DNA from: Pseudomonas asplenii
GTDB lineage: Bacteria; Pseudomonadota; Gammaproteobacteria; Pseudomonadales; Pseudomonadaceae
Assembly: GCF_900105475.1 (NCBI RefSeq)
Contig: NZ_LT629777.1
Coordinates: 3,844,001 to 3,908,000 of the forward strand
DNA length: 64,000 nt
Reading direction: 5' to 3'
In this document: piece by piece, positions 40,448 through 50,526 of the stretch
How positions within the stretch are numbered: the first letter of the stretch is position 1
Layout: each line of letters begins with the position of its first letter
Notes under the pieces: model-generated
Told to the model about the DNA's origin: nothing
The model's input: the letters and a program-made list of their open reading frames with translations, nothing else
Database searches by the model: none
Made by a program: the position numbers and the translations under genes

Positions 40448-40766
40448 CCGGTATTTGGCAAACTTCTGTACCTTTGAGCTACCTAGCCATATCCGAATAT
40501 GTCGCAGCGTCGCAAGAACGCGTAGCGACCCTCTCGTTAAGCTTCGCAACGGATAGTTCTTTGCCGGCGGCGCCTTGTAAAACCGGCGACGGCTGCTGAA
40601 GAAGCTACTCTTCGAACGTGGATGTGACCCCGGGGTCGCGATCAGCTTCATCAACTTGTCACTGCGCACTGCCCAAGCTTCACCTGCGCAGTGCCGAAGG
40701 TCCCCTTTTTCGGGGAAAACGCGCGACGTTTCACTCTATATAACAAGCCCAAGCGGAGTACCACAG
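40448..40766. other. Intergenic region before gdhB
   Basis: 319 bases without a gene. It marks the right end of the polysaccharide island and carries the gdhB promoter region. A TATATAA element near 40737 could be a -10 box, but no good -35 is at the right distance. A short CTGCGCA repeat (about 40663 and 40684) is present. I see no riboswitch or sRNA signature. Confidence 0.35.
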
Positions 40767-43700
40767 ATGGCGTTCTTCACCGCAGCCAGCAAGGCCGACT
40801 TCCAGCATCAACTGCAAGCGGCACTGGCGCAGCACATCAGCGAGCAGGCACTGCCACAAGTGGCGCTGTTTGCTGAACAGTTCTTCGGCATCATTTCCCT
40901 GGATGAACTGACCCAGCGTCGACTCTCCGATCTCGCCGGCTGTACCCTGTCGGCCTGGCGCCTCCTGGAGCGCTTCGACCACGCCCAGCCACAAGTCCGG
41001 GTCTACAACCCGGATTACGAACGCCATGGCTGGCAATCGACCCACACCGCCGTGGAAGTCCTGCATCACGACCTGCCGTTCCTGGTGGATTCGGTGCGTA
41101 CCGAACTCAATCGCCGCGGCTACAGCATCCATACCCTGCAGACCACCGTGCTCAGCGTGCGCCGTGGTGGCAAGGGTGAACTGCTGGAAATCCTGCCAAA
41201 AGGCACCCAGGGCGAGGGGATTCTCAATGAATCGCTGATGTACCTGGAGATCGACCGTTGCGCCAACGCCGCCGAACTGAACGTGCTGTCCAGGGAACTG
41301 GAGCAGGTGCTGGCGGAAGTGCGGGTGGCGGTCACCGACTTCGAACCGATGAAGGCCAAGGTCCGGGAACTGATCGAAGGCATCGACAACAGTCAGTTCG
41401 CCATCGCCGCCGATGAAAAGTCCGAAATCAAGAGCTTCCTGGAGTGGCTGGTGAACAACCACTTCACCTTCCTCGGCTACGAAGAGTTCGTGGTCCAGGG
41501 TGATCAGGATGGCGGTCACATCGCGTACGACCCGAACTCCTTCCTCGGCCTGACCAAGTTGCTGCGCGCCGGCCTCACCGCCGAGGACCTGCGCATCGAA
41601 GACTACGCCGTCGCCTACCTCGCCGAACCGACCCCGCTGTCGTTCGCCAAGGCCGCGCACCCGAGCCGTGTTCATCGTCCGGCCTACCCGGACTTCGTTT
41701 CCGTGCGGGTGATCGACGCCGATGGCAAAGTCGTCAAGGAATGCCGCTTCCTGGGCCTCTACACCTCCTCGGTCTACGGTGAGAGCGTGCGGGTGATCCC
41801 GTACATCCGTCGCAAGGTCGAGGAAATCGAACGCCGTTCCGGCTTCCAGTCCAAGGCCCACCTGGGCAAGGAACTGGCCCAGGTGCTCGAGGTACTGCCG
41901 CGCGACGACCTGTTCCAGACGCCGGTTGACGAACTGTTCAGCACCGTGATGTCGATCGTGCAGATCCAGGAACGCAACAAGATCCGCGTGTTCCTGCGCA
42001 AGGATCCGTACGGCCGCTTCTGCTATTGCCTGGCCTACGTGCCGCGTGACATCTATTCCACCGAAGTGCGCCAGAAGATCCAGCAAGTGCTGATGGATCG
42101 CCTGAAAGCCACCGACTGCGAATTCTGGACCTTCTTCTCCGAGTCCGTGCTGGCCCGCGTACAACTGATCCTGCGGGTCGATCCAAAGAACCGCCTGGAC
42201 ATCGATCCGCTGCTGCTGGAAAAAGAAGTGGTCCAGGCCTGTCGCAGCTGGCAGGACGACTATGCCAGCCTGGTGGTCGAGAGCTTCGGCGAAGCCCATG
42301 GCACCAACGTGCTGGCGGACTTCCCGAAAGGCTTCCCGGCTGGTTATCGCGAGCGCTTCGCCGCGCATTCGGCCGTGGTCGACATGCAGCACCTGCTGAG
42401 CCTGACCGAAGCCAATCCGCTGGTCATGAGCTTCTACCAGCCGCTGGGCCAGGTGTCCGGCCAGCGTGAGCTGCATTGCAAGCTGTACCATGCCGATACC
42501 CCGCTGGCCCTGTCCGACGTCCTGCCGATCCTGGAAAACCTCGGCCTGCGCGTGCTGGGCGAGTTCCCGTACCGCCTGCGCCACAGCAACGGCCGCGAGT
42601 TCTGGATCCATGACTTCGCCTTCACCGCCGCCGAAGGCCTGGACCTGGATATCCAGCAACTGAACGACACCCTGCAGGACGCCTTCGTCCACATCGTCCG
42701 TGGCGATGCCGAGAACGATGCGTTCAACCGCCTGGTGCTGACTGCCGGCCTGCCATGGCGTGACGTGGCGCTGCTGCGTGCCTACGCCCGCTACCTCAAG
42801 CAGATCCGCCTGGGCTTCGACCTGGGTTACATCGCCAGTACCCTGAACAACCACACCGATATCGCCCGCGAACTGACGCGGTTGTTCAAGACCCGTTTCT
42901 ACCTGGCCCGCAAGCTCAGCGCCGAGGACCTGGACGACAAGCAGCAGCGTCTGGAACAGGCGATCCTGAGTGCCCTGGACGACGTCCAGGTGCTGAACGA
43001 AGACCGCATCCTGCGTCGCTACCTCGACCTGATCAAGGCGACCCTGCGGACCAACTTCTACCAGACCGACGCCAACGGCCAGAACAAGTCGTACTTCAGC
43101 TTCAAGTTCAACCCGCACGCGATTCCCGAGCTGCCCAAGCCGGTACCGAAGTTCGAGATCTTCGTCTATTCGCCACGGGTCGAGGGCGTGCACCTGCGCT
43201 TCGGCAACGTTGCGCGCGGCGGTCTGCGCTGGTCGGACCGTGAGGAAGACTTCCGTACCGAAGTCCTGGGCCTGGTAAAAGCCCAGCAAGTGAAGAACTC
43301 GGTGATCGTGCCGGTGGGCGCCAAGGGTGGCTTCCTGCCGCGTCGCCTGCCATTGGGCGGCAGCCGGGACGAGATCGCGGCCGAAGGTATCGCCTGCTAC
43401 CGCATCTTCATCTCCGGTCTGCTGGACATCACCGACAACCTGAAGGATGGCGCCCTGGTGCCACCGGCCAACGTCGTGCGTCATGACGACGATGACCCCT
43501 ACCTGGTGGTGGCGGCGGACAAGGGCACCGCGACCTTCTCCGACATCGCCAACGGCATCGCCATCGACTACGGCTTCTGGCTTGGCGACGCCTTTGCCTC
43601 CGGTGGTTCGGCCGGCTACGACCACAAGAAGATGGGCATCACCGCCAAGGGCGCGTGGGTCGGCGTGCAGCGCCACTTCCGCGAGCGCGGCATCAATGTC

Positions 43701-45626
43701 CAGGAAGACAGCGTCACCGTGGTCGGTATCGGCGACATGGCCGGCGACGTGTTCGGCAACGGCCTGCTGATGTCCGACAAGCTCAAGCTGGTCGCGGCGT
43801 TCAACCACCTGCACATCTTCATCGACCCGAACCCGGAGCCGGCATCCAGCTTCGCCGAGCGCCAGCGCCTGTTCGACCTGCCGCGTTCGGCTTGGTCCGA
43901 TTACGACACCAGCATCATGTCCGCGGGCGGCGGCATCTTCTCGCGTAGCGCGAAGAGCATCGCCATTTCGCCGCAGATGAAAGAGCGCTTCGACATCCGT
44001 GCCGACAAGCTGACCCCGACCGAGCTGCTCAACGCCTTGCTCAAGGCGCCAGTGGACCTGTTGTGGAACGGCGGTATCGGTACTTACGTCAAGGCCAGCA
44101 CCGAAAGCCACGCCGATGTCGGCGACAAGGCCAACGATGCGCTACGGGTGAACGGCAACGAACTGCGCTGCAAGGTGGTGGGCGAGGGCGGCAACCTGGG
44201 TATGACCCAGCTCGGTCGCGTCGAGTTCGGCCTCAATGGCGGCGGCTCCAACACCGACTTCATCGACAACGCTGGTGGCGTGGACTGCTCCGACCATGAA
44301 GTGAATATCAAGATCCTGCTCAACGAAGTGGTGCAGGCCGGCGATATGACCGAGAAGCAGCGCAACCAGTTGCTCGGCAGCATGACCGACGAGGTCGGCG
44401 GCCTGGTGCTGGGCAACAACTACAAGCAGACCCAGGCCCTGTCCCTGGCGGCGCGTCGTGCCTACGACCGCATCGCCGAGTACAAGCGCCTGATGAGCGA
44501 TCTGGAAGGCCGTGGCAAGCTGGACCGGGCCATCGAGTTCCTGCCGTCGGAAGAGCAACTGGCCGAGCGTTTCGCGGCCGGCCAGGGGCTGACCCGCGCC
44601 GAACTGTCGGTGCTGATCTCCTACAGCAAGATCGACCTCAAGGCTGCGCTGCTCGACTCCAAGGTACCGGACGACGAGTACCTGACCCGCGACATGGAAA
44701 CCGCGTTCCCACCGATGCTGGTGAGCAAGTTCGCCGATGCCATGCGTCGTCATCGCCTCAAGCGCGAGATCGTCAGCACCCAGATCGCCAACGACCTGGT
44801 CAACCACATGGGCATCACCTTCGTGCAGCGCCTGAAGGAGTCCACCGGCATGAGCCCGGCGAACGTGGCGGGTGCCTACGTGATCGTGCGGGACATCTTC
44901 CACCTGCCACACTGGTTCCGTCAGATCGAAGCCCTGGACTACAAGGTTGCGGCCGAGACCCAGCTGGAGCTGATGGACGAGCTGATGCGCCTGGGCCGTC
45001 GCGCCACGCGCTGGTTCTTGCGCAGCCGACGCAACGAGCAGGATGCTGCCCGTGATGTCGCGCACTTTGGTCCGCACCTGGCGGCGTTGGGCCTCAAGCT
45101 CGACGAGTTGCTGGAAGGCCCGACCCGCGAAGTCTGGCAGACCCGCTACCAGGCCTACGTCGAGGCTGGCGTACCTGAGCTGCTGGCGCGGATGGTGGCT
45201 GGCACCACGCACCTGTACACCCTGTTGCCGATCATCGAGGCCGCTGATGTGACCGGCCACGACGCCGCCGAGGTGGCCAGGGCCTACTTCGCGGTCGGCA
45301 GTGCGCTCGACCTGACCTGGTACTCCCAGCAGATCAGCGATCTGCGGGTGGCCAACAACTGGCAGGCTCAGGCCCGCGAAGCGTTCCGTGACGATGTCGA
45401 CTGGCAGCAGCGTGCGATCACCATCTCGGTGCTCAAGCTGGCCGATGCGCCGCAAGACATGGAGGCCCGTGTAGCCCTGTGGCTGGAGCAGAACGCGAGC
45501 ATGGCCGATCGCTGGCGTGCGATGCTGGTGGAAATCCGTGCCGCCAGCGGCACCGACTACGCCATGTACGCAGTCGCCAACCGTGAGCTGATGGACCTGG
45601 CATTGAGCGGTCAGCCAGTGCTCTGA
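40767..45626 (+). CDS. gdhB: NAD-specific glutamate dehydrogenase, large (180-kDa) class
   Basis: 1,619-residue GdhB of the L_180 class, converting glutamate to 2-oxoglutarate and ammonia with NAD for amino-acid (notably arginine) catabolism in Pseudomonas. A long N-terminal regulatory region of ACT-like folds precedes the catalytic core, whose landmarks are FGNVARGGLRWSDR, KNSVIVPVGAKGGF, VVGIGDMAGDVFGNGLL and the NGGIGTYVKAS block. A C-terminal helical domain follows. The ATG at 40767 is the conserved start; the frame is open further upstream. It ends in a strong terminator. Confidence 0.97.
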   Translation: MAFFTAASKADFQHQLQAALAQHISEQALPQVALFAEQFFGIISLDELTQRRLSDLAGCTLSAWRLLERFDHAQPQVRVYNPDYERHGWQSTHTAVEVLHHDLPFLVDSVRTELNRRGYSIHTLQTTVLSVRRGGKGELLEILPKGTQGEGILNESLMYLEIDRCANAAELNVLSRELEQVLAEVRVAVTDFEPMKAKVRELIEGIDNSQFAIAADEKSEIKSFLEWLVNNHFTFLGYEEFVVQGDQDGGHIAYDPNSFLGLTKLLRAGLTAEDLRIEDYAVAYLAEPTPLSFAKAAHPSRVHRPAYPDFVSVRVIDADGKVVKECRFLGLYTSSVYGESVRVIPYIRRKVEEIERRSGFQSKAHLGKELAQVLEVLPRDDLFQTPVDELFSTVMSIVQIQERNKIRVFLRKDPYGRFCYCLAYVPRDIYSTEVRQKIQQVLMDRLKATDCEFWTFFSESVLARVQLILRVDPKNRLDIDPLLLEKEVVQACRSWQDDYASLVVESFGEAHGTNVLADFPKGFPAGYRERFAAHSAVVDMQHLLSLTEANPLVMSFYQPLGQVSGQRELHCKLYHADTPLALSDVLPILENLGLRVLGEFPYRLRHSNGREFWIHDFAFTAAEGLDLDIQQLNDTLQDAFVHIVRGDAENDAFNRLVLTAGLPWRDVALLRAYARYLKQIRLGFDLGYIASTLNNHTDIARELTRLFKTRFYLARKLSAEDLDDKQQRLEQAILSALDDVQVLNEDRILRRYLDLIKATLRTNFYQTDANGQNKSYFSFKFNPHAIPELPKPVPKFEIFVYSPRVEGVHLRFGNVARGGLRWSDREEDFRTEVLGLVKAQQVKNSVIVPVGAKGGFLPRRLPLGGSRDEIAAEGIACYRIFISGLLDITDNLKDGALVPPANVVRHDDDDPYLVVAADKGTATFSDIANGIAIDYGFWLGDAFASGGSAGYDHKKMGITAKGAWVGVQRHFRERGINVQEDSVTVVGIGDMAGDVFGNGLLMSDKLKLVAAFNHLHIFIDPNPEPASSFAERQRLFDLPRSAWSDYDTSIMSAGGGIFSRSAKSIAISPQMKERFDIRADKLTPTELLNALLKAPVDLLWNGGIGTYVKASTESHADVGDKANDALRVNGNELRCKVVGEGGNLGMTQLGRVEFGLNGGGSNTDFIDNAGGVDCSDHEVNIKILLNEVVQAGDMTEKQRNQLLGSMTDEVGGLVLGNNYKQTQALSLAARRAYDRIAEYKRLMSDLEGRGKLDRAIEFLPSEEQLAERFAAGQGLTRAELSVLISYSKIDLKAALLDSKVPDDEYLTRDMETAFPPMLVSKFADAMRRHRLKREIVSTQIANDLVNHMGITFVQRLKESTGMSPANVAGAYVIVRDIFHLPHWFRQIEALDYKVAAETQLELMDELMRLGRRATRWFLRSRRNEQDAARDVAHFGPHLAALGLKLDELLEGPTREVWQTRYQAYVEAGVPELLARMVAGTTHLYTLLPIIEAADVTGHDAAEVARAYFAVGSALDLTWYSQQISDLRVANNWQAQAREAFRDDVDWQQRAITISVLKLADAPQDMEARVALWLEQNASMADRWRAMLVEIRAASGTDYAMYAVANRELMDLALSGQPVL

Positions 45627-45650
45627 TAGTCGTCGGTAAGCGCTAGACCA

Positions 45651-45683
45651 AAAGCCCCGGCTTGTGAGAGCCGGGGCTTTTTT
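45651..45683 (+). terminator. Rho-independent terminator of gdhB
   Basis: Perfect 12-base arms AAAGCCCCGGCT (45651-45662) and AGCCGGGGCTTT (45669-45680) with a T tract to 45683. Confidence 0.95.
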
Positions 45684-45708
45684 CGTCTGGTGTATCTGGG
45701 GGGGGAGG

Positions 45709-45972
45709 TCAGACGCCGATATTGACCAGCGTCTGCACGATATTGCGCAAGGTGCCGGCAATTGCCGGATGCTCGATTTCGAAGCGTTCCACCGCCAGGT
45801 TCACACCATCTGACAGGCTGCTGTCCTGGGTGGCGCTTTCCAGTTGTAGCTGCAGTTCGATCTGTTGCATCAGTTCATGCAGGTCTGCGCGCTTTTCTTC
45901 GGGCAGCGGTGGGTTCTGTTCAAGTTGCTCACGCAGGGTATTGAGCTGTTCTTGCAGGTCGCGGGCCGACAT
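45709..45972 (-). CDS. DUF4404 family protein
   Basis: 87-residue, largely helical acidic protein (LQEQLNTLREQLEQNPPL, LHELMQQIELQLQLE) that fits DUF4404; a short coiled coil is likely. Function unknown. AAGGA precedes the ATG at 45972 by eight bases. It is convergent with gdhB, and an eight-G run lies between its end and the gdhB terminator. Confidence 0.85.
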   Translation of the reverse strand: MSARDLQEQLNTLREQLEQNPPLPEEKRADLHELMQQIELQLQLESATQDSSLSDGVNLAVERFEIEHPAIAGTLRNIVQTLVNIGV

Positions 45973-46094
45973 GGTGGTTTCCTTCTGTGAATAGTCTCTG
46001 GCATAGACCTGCTGGTGACGAGAAAGGTCTGTGCCTGACATTCAGAGTAATCCACCCGGGCGATCCGTGCCTGATCCCGATCAAGATCCTCGTA

Positions 46095-46703
46095 TCAGGG
46101 TTTTTCGCCCTTGAGGCGACGTTGGGCGATGTCGGTCATGCAAGTGGACAGTTCGCCCAGGTGATCGATGACCGAGTGCACACCGAGGCTGAACAGCGCC
46201 AGGGTTGCCTTGCCACGCTTCTTTTCCCGCTCCTCGCGGCTCAACGCCTGCCACTCGAGTGGGGTCAGGCCGCACAAGGGACCGCAGGAGGCCAGCCCAA
46301 TGGTCCACAGACCGGCATTGAGTCCCGATTGCAGCAGGCGTGGTTCGCCGCTGACCAGCACGCAGCCTTCCAATTGCTGCACGCCAAGCTCCATCAGCGC
46401 CTGCCAGCAGGCATTGGGCGCGGGCCAGCGGGCATGCTGAGCGACGCCGGCGGGCTTGATCCAGCCAGGCAAGGTGGCGGCCAGAGGGAGACTGACTTCG
46501 TGGGGCAATTCGTCCATCCAGGCACAAGGCACGCCAAGCTGTTTCAAATCCTGTAATACTTCCAGTGCCCCAGGTGTGGCGTGGCGGTGCTCATCGACGC
46601 GCTGGCCGGGCCGGGCCCTGGCACCGAAGTCCACCAGGCAGCCGGTCAGGCCAAAGAGCAGGGCGGTGGGCGTGGGCAGTGGTGCGGCGGCGGTGAGTGG
46701 CAT
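46095..46703 (-). CDS. Degenerate PhnX-like HAD protein, probably not catalytic
   Basis: 202 residues resembling phosphonoacetaldehyde hydrolase (PhnX, about 270 residues). The order is VDFG, TPGALEVLQDLKQLGV, ACWQALMELGV, SGLNAGLWTIGLAS, then the C-terminal LALFSLGVHSVIDHLGEL. In PhnX the first motif is LDWAGT; here it is FGLTGC, so the nucleophilic Asp is Gly18. The motif IV Asp pair (VDDT) is VSGE. The cap segment carrying the Schiff-base Lys is missing between VDFG (24-27) and TPG (about 43). A binding or regulatory role is more likely than hydrolysis. It stands alone and is divergent from mlaA. Confidence 0.8.
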   Translation of the reverse strand: MPLTAAAPLPTPTALLFGLTGCLVDFGARARPGQRVDEHRHATPGALEVLQDLKQLGVPCAWMDELPHEVSLPLAATLPGWIKPAGVAQHARWPAPNACWQALMELGVQQLEGCVLVSGEPRLLQSGLNAGLWTIGLASCGPLCGLTPLEWQALSREEREKKRGKATLALFSLGVHSVIDHLGELSTCMTDIAQRRLKGEKP

Positions 46704-46907
46704 GGCGGCGTCCCTGAAATGACTTCGCAGAATAAGGCGCTGCCATTACAGTTGGATGACGGGTTGCTATCAGCCTGATTGGTAATTCTTTGTAGGACTT
46801 ATCCGGGCCATACTGCCTAAATCCGGGTATCCGCTTTATACTGAGGTCATTGTGCAAGTCGTCAGGGCATGGCGCCCGTACCCGTCTCATCCAAGGAGTT
46901 TCTTTTT

Positions 46908-47594
46908 ATGCGCTGGATCGATCGTCTAGCTCGACTGTCTCTGTGTGCCAGCGTGGCGCTGGTGCCATTTGCCGCGCAAGCGGCGGACGAAGATCCGTGG
47001 GAAAGCGTCAACCGTCCAATCTTCAAGTTCAACGATGTGCTGGACACCTACGCACTGAAACCCTTGGCCCAGGGCTATCAGGCCGTGACCCCGCAGTTCC
47101 TCGAAGACGGGATTCACAATGTCTTTCGCAACTTCGGTGATGTCGGCAACCTGGTCAACGACGTCCTGCAGTTCAAGCCACAGGCTGCGGGTGTCGATAC
47201 CGCGCGCCTGTTGCTCAACACCACCCTGGGCGTAGGCGGCCTCTTCGACGTCGGTACCCGGATGGGGCTGCAACGCAACGACGAAGACTTCGGTCAGACC
47301 CTCGGTCATTGGGGTGTGGGCAGTGGTCCTTACGTGGTTGTGCCGTTCTTCGGCCCGAGCACTCTGCGGGATGCGCCCGCCAAGGTGGTCGACAGCTACA
47401 CCGAACCCTACCGTTACATCCATGACGTGCCTGCGCGCAACATCACCTTCGGCCTGGACGTGATCGACACCCGCGCGAGCCTGTTGTCGAGCGAGAAGCT
47501 GATCAGCGGCGACAAGTACATCTTCATCCGCAATGCCTATTTGCAGAACCGCGAGTTCAAGGTAAAAGACGGCAAGGTCGTGGACGATTTCTGA
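46908..47594 (+). CDS. mlaA: MlaA/VacJ family outer-membrane phospholipid-asymmetry protein
   Basis: 228 residues. The MlaA domain is clear: DPWESVNRPIFKFND, LGVGGLFDVGTRMGL, FGQTLGHWGVGSGPYVVVPFFGPS. MlaA removes misplaced phospholipids from the outer leaflet of the outer membrane with porins and the Mla ABC system. The signal peptide ends in AAQAA and the following mature part has no lipobox Cys, so signal peptidase I rather than lipidation is predicted for this copy. AAGGAG sits nine bases before the ATG, which settles the start at 46908. It ends in its own terminator. Confidence 0.92.
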   Translation: MRWIDRLARLSLCASVALVPFAAQAADEDPWESVNRPIFKFNDVLDTYALKPLAQGYQAVTPQFLEDGIHNVFRNFGDVGNLVNDVLQFKPQAAGVDTARLLLNTTLGVGGLFDVGTRMGLQRNDEDFGQTLGHWGVGSGPYVVVPFFGPSTLRDAPAKVVDSYTEPYRYIHDVPARNITFGLDVIDTRASLLSSEKLISGDKYIFIRNAYLQNREFKVKDGKVVDDF

Positions 47595-47612
47595 TTTTCG
47601 GTCCCGCAAGCC

Positions 47613-47643
47613 AAAAGGCGACTCCTGGAGTCGCCTTTTTTTT
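47613..47643 (+). terminator. Rho-independent terminator of mlaA
   Basis: Arms AAAGGCGACTCC and GGAGTCGCCTTT, almost no loop beyond CT, then a run of eight or more T. Confidence 0.92.
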
Positions 47644-48059
47644 CGATCGCGGCCAGCACATCGGTATGGTTGCAACTCTCAGGGGAGAATGTGGTCGTAA
47701 ACGGTCGGCTATTGAAACGTCCGGCGTGTCTGCGATCAGGCGCCCAGGCCCGGGTCCGATCATGAAAACACGTCATAACCCTTTGTCACGAAAGAGAATG
47801 CATGCTCAAATTGAACCGGATGGACAGCGCGGTTGGCTATGCTGCACAGCAGCGGCAACCGCGTGGCATCGGGCTCGCAAACCCGTACAATGTCCATCTT
47901 GTAGCGATAAGCGTTCCCGGCATGGCAAAGACCGGTCATCAAGGGCTGATATCAACATAGCCACGGTCTCGCCGGATAGCTGTTCATCTGCCCCGAATGG
48001 GCAGTATTTTGTCGTCAATCAACAGTTGGGCGCGCCCCGGGCGCAGGAAAAGACGCGTT
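47644..48059. other. Intergenic region upstream of ftsK
   Basis: About 415 bases with no convincing gene on either strand. It should hold the ftsK promoter; TACAAT at about 47883 is a possible -10 box without a clear -35. The last 60 bases before the start remain open in the ftsK frame (ATG at 47997). Confidence 0.4.
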
Positions 48060-50468
48060 TTGAAGAAATCCACCGCAACACCGCCTAAAGCAGTCGTGCC
48101 GCTCTGGCGCCAGCAACTGCACTACCGCCTCAAGGAAGGCGCGCTGATTGCCATCGGCGCCTTGTGCCTGTTCCTGATGATGGCCTTGCTGACGTATGGC
48201 AAGGATGATCCGGGCTGGAGTCATAACAGCAAGATCGATGACGTGCAGAATTTCGGCGGTCCCGCCGGCTCCTACAGCGCCGACATCCTGTTCATGGTGC
48301 TGGGTTACTTTGCCTATGTATTTCCGTTGCTGCTGGCGATCAAGACCTATCAGATCTTCCGTCAGCGTCACGAGCCCTGGCAGTGGAGCGGCTGGCTGTT
48401 TTCCTGGCGCCTGATCGGTCTGGTGTTCCTGGTGTTGTCCGGTGCGGCGCTGGCGCATATCCATTTTCACTCGCCGACCGGCTTGCCAGCCGGTGCCGGC
48501 GGTGCCCTGGGCGAGAGTCTTGGCGACCTGGCGCGCAACGCTTTGAACATCCAGGGCAGTACCCTGTTGTTCATTGCCCTGTTTCTGTTCGGCCTGACGG
48601 TCTTCACCGACCTGTCGTGGTTCAAGGTGATGGATGTCACCGGCAAGATCACCCTCGACCTGTTCGAACTGTTCCAGGGCGCGCTGAATCGCTGGTGGTC
48701 GGCGCGGATCGAGCGCAAGCAACTGGTGGCGCAACTGCGCGAGGTGGATGACCGGGTCCACGAGGTGGTCGCTCCGGCGGTGCCCGACAAGCGCGAGCAG
48801 GCCAAGGCCAAGGAACGCCTGATCGAGCGTGAGCAGGCCCTGAGCAAGCACATGTCCGAGCGCGAGAAACAGGTGCCGCCAGTGATCATGCCGGCACCGG
48901 TCAAGCCGCCGCAGCCGAGCAAGCGGGTGGAGAAAGAGAAGCAGGCGCCGCTGTTCGTCGACAGTGCGGTCGAAGGCACCTTGCCGCCGATCTCCATCCT
49001 CGATGCCGCCGAGAAGAAGCAGCTCAATCATTCCCCCGAATCCCTGGCGGCCGTCGGCCACCTGCTGGAAATCAAGCTCAAGGAGTTCGGGGTCGAAGTA
49101 TCGGTGGACTCGATCCATCCGGGCCCGGTCATTACCCGTTACGAAATCCAGCCGGCAGCCGGCGTGAAGGTCAGTCGTATCGCCAACCTGGCCAAGGACC
49201 TGGCGCGTTCGCTGGCGGTGACCAGCGTGCGGGTGGTGGAAGTGATTCCCGGCAAGACCACCGTCGGTATCGAGATTCCCAACGAGGACCGGCAGATCGT
49301 GCGTTTCTCCGAAGTGCTGTCGACGCCCGAGTACGACAACTTCAAATCGCCGGTCACCCTGGCCCTCGGGCACGATATCGGCGGCCGGCCGGTGATCACC
49401 GACCTGGCGAAGATGCCCCACCTGCTGGTGGCTGGTACCACCGGTTCGGGTAAGTCGGTGGGGGTCAACGCGATGATCCTGTCGATCCTGTTCAAGTCCG
49501 GCCCGGAAGACGCCAAGCTGATCATGATCGACCCGAAGATGCTCGAATTGTCGATCTACGAAGGCATTCCGCACCTGCTGTGCCCGGTGGTCACCGACAT
49601 GAAGGATGCCGCCAATGCGCTGCGCTGGAGCGTTGCCGAGATGGAGCGGCGCTACAAGCTGATGGCGAAGATGGGCGTGCGCAACCTGTCGGGTTTCAAC
49701 GCCAAGATCAAGGAAGCCCAGGACCGTGGCGAGCCGATCGCCGATCCTTTGTACAACCGCGAAAGCATCCACGACGAAGCGCCGCTGCTGAACAAGCTGC
49801 CTACCATCGTGGTGGTGGTCGACGAATTCGCCGACATGATGATGATCGTCGGCAAGAAGGTCGAGGAGCTGATCGCCCGTATCGCCCAGAAGGCGCGGGC
49901 CGCCGGTATCCACCTGATCCTGGCGACCCAGCGGCCATCGGTGGACGTGATCACCGGCCTGATCAAGGCCAACATCCCGACCCGCATGGCGTTCCAGGTG
50001 TCGAGCAAGATCGACTCGCGGACCATCATTGACCAGGGCGGGGCCGAGCAGTTGCTGGGCCACGGTGACATGCTCTACATGCCGCCGGGTACCAGCCTGC
50101 CGATTCGTGTCCATGGCGCCTTCGTCTCCGACGATGAAGTACACCGGGTGGTTGAAGCCTGGAAGCTGCGCGGTGCGCCGGAGTACAACGACGACATCCT
50201 CAATGGTGTCGAAGAAGCCGGCAGCGGTTTCGAAGGCGGTGGCGGGGGTGGCGACGACGATGCCGAAACCGATGCGTTGTATGACGAAGCGGTACAGTTC
50301 GTCCTGGAAAGCCGTCGGGCGTCGATTTCGGCGGTCCAACGCAAGCTGAAGATCGGTTATAACCGGGCTGCCCGGATGATCGAGGCGATGGAGATGGCCG
50401 GGGTGGTGACCGCCATGAACACCAACGGCTCGCGTGAAGTCATTGCTCCCGGGCCGATGCGCGACTGA
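48060..50468 (+). CDS. ftsK: DNA translocase FtsK
   Basis: 802 residues. Four N-terminal membrane helices (within about 25-195) anchor it at the division septum. A charged linker follows, then the RecA-like motor with Walker A GTTGSGKS (459-466) and Walker [12 protein letters not shown]. The C-terminal gamma winged-helix domain ([24 protein letters not shown]) reads KOPS sites and activates XerCD at dif. I set the start at TTG 48060, giving the MKKST N-terminus I expect for Pseudomonas; the upstream ATG 47997 adds 21 residues and cannot be excluded. A Gly-rich stretch precedes the gamma domain. Confidence 0.95.
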   Translation: MKKSTATPPKAVVPLWRQQLHYRLKEGALIAIGALCLFLMMALLTYGKDDPGWSHNSKIDDVQNFGGPAGSYSADILFMVLGYFAYVFPLLLAIKTYQIFRQRHEPWQWSGWLFSWRLIGLVFLVLSGAALAHIHFHSPTGLPAGAGGALGESLGDLARNALNIQGSTLLFIALFLFGLTVFTDLSWFKVMDVTGKITLDLFELFQGALNRWWSARIERKQLVAQLREVDDRVHEVVAPAVPDKREQAKAKERLIEREQALSKHMSEREKQVPPVIMPAPVKPPQPSKRVEKEKQAPLFVDSAVEGTLPPISILDAAEKKQLNHSPESLAAVGHLLEIKLKEFGVEVSVDSIHPGPVITRYEIQPAAGVKVSRIANLAKDLARSLAVTSVRVVEVIPGKTTVGIEIPNEDRQIVRFSEVLSTPEYDNFKSPVTLALGHDIGGRPVITDLAKMPHLLVAGTTGSGKSVGVNAMILSILFKSGPEDAKLIMIDPKMLELSIYEGIPHLLCPVVTDMKDAANALRWSVAEMERRYKLMAKMGVRNLSGFNAKIKEAQDRGEPIADPLYNRESIHDEAPLLNKLPTIVVVVDEFADMMMIVGKKVEELIARIAQKARAAGIHLILATQRPSVDVITGLIKANIPTRMAFQVSSKIDSRTIIDQGGAEQLLGHGDMLYMPPGTSLPIRVHGAFVSDDEVHRVVEAWKLRGAPEYNDDILNGVEEAGSGFEGGGGGGDDDAETDALYDEAVQFVLESRRASISAVQRKLKIGYNRAARMIEAMEMAGVVTAMNTNGSREVIAPGPMRD

Positions 50469-50526
50469 TTCCGTGCCGCATGAGATCATGCGGCATATCC
50501 TTCAAACGAATTCCATGAGGACTCCC

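Noticed and set aside
40731..44111. 1,126-codon open frame antisense to gdhB
   Set aside because: High GC makes stop codons rare in this frame. The sequence has no recognisable domain and is fully opposite a well-supported gene. The same applies to long antisense frames at 3705-5879, 12777-14486, 16650-19283 and 48015-50489.
45697..45705. Eight-G run between gdhB and DUF4404
   Set aside because: It lies outside any gene, between the terminator and the convergent stop codon, so slippage would have no obvious effect.
47864..47879. Sigma-54-like sequence TGGCATCGGGCTCGCA upstream of ftsK
   Set aside because: GG and GC spacing fits but the -12 element is TCGC rather than TTGC. No enhancer-binding site is evident, and ftsK is a housekeeping gene.
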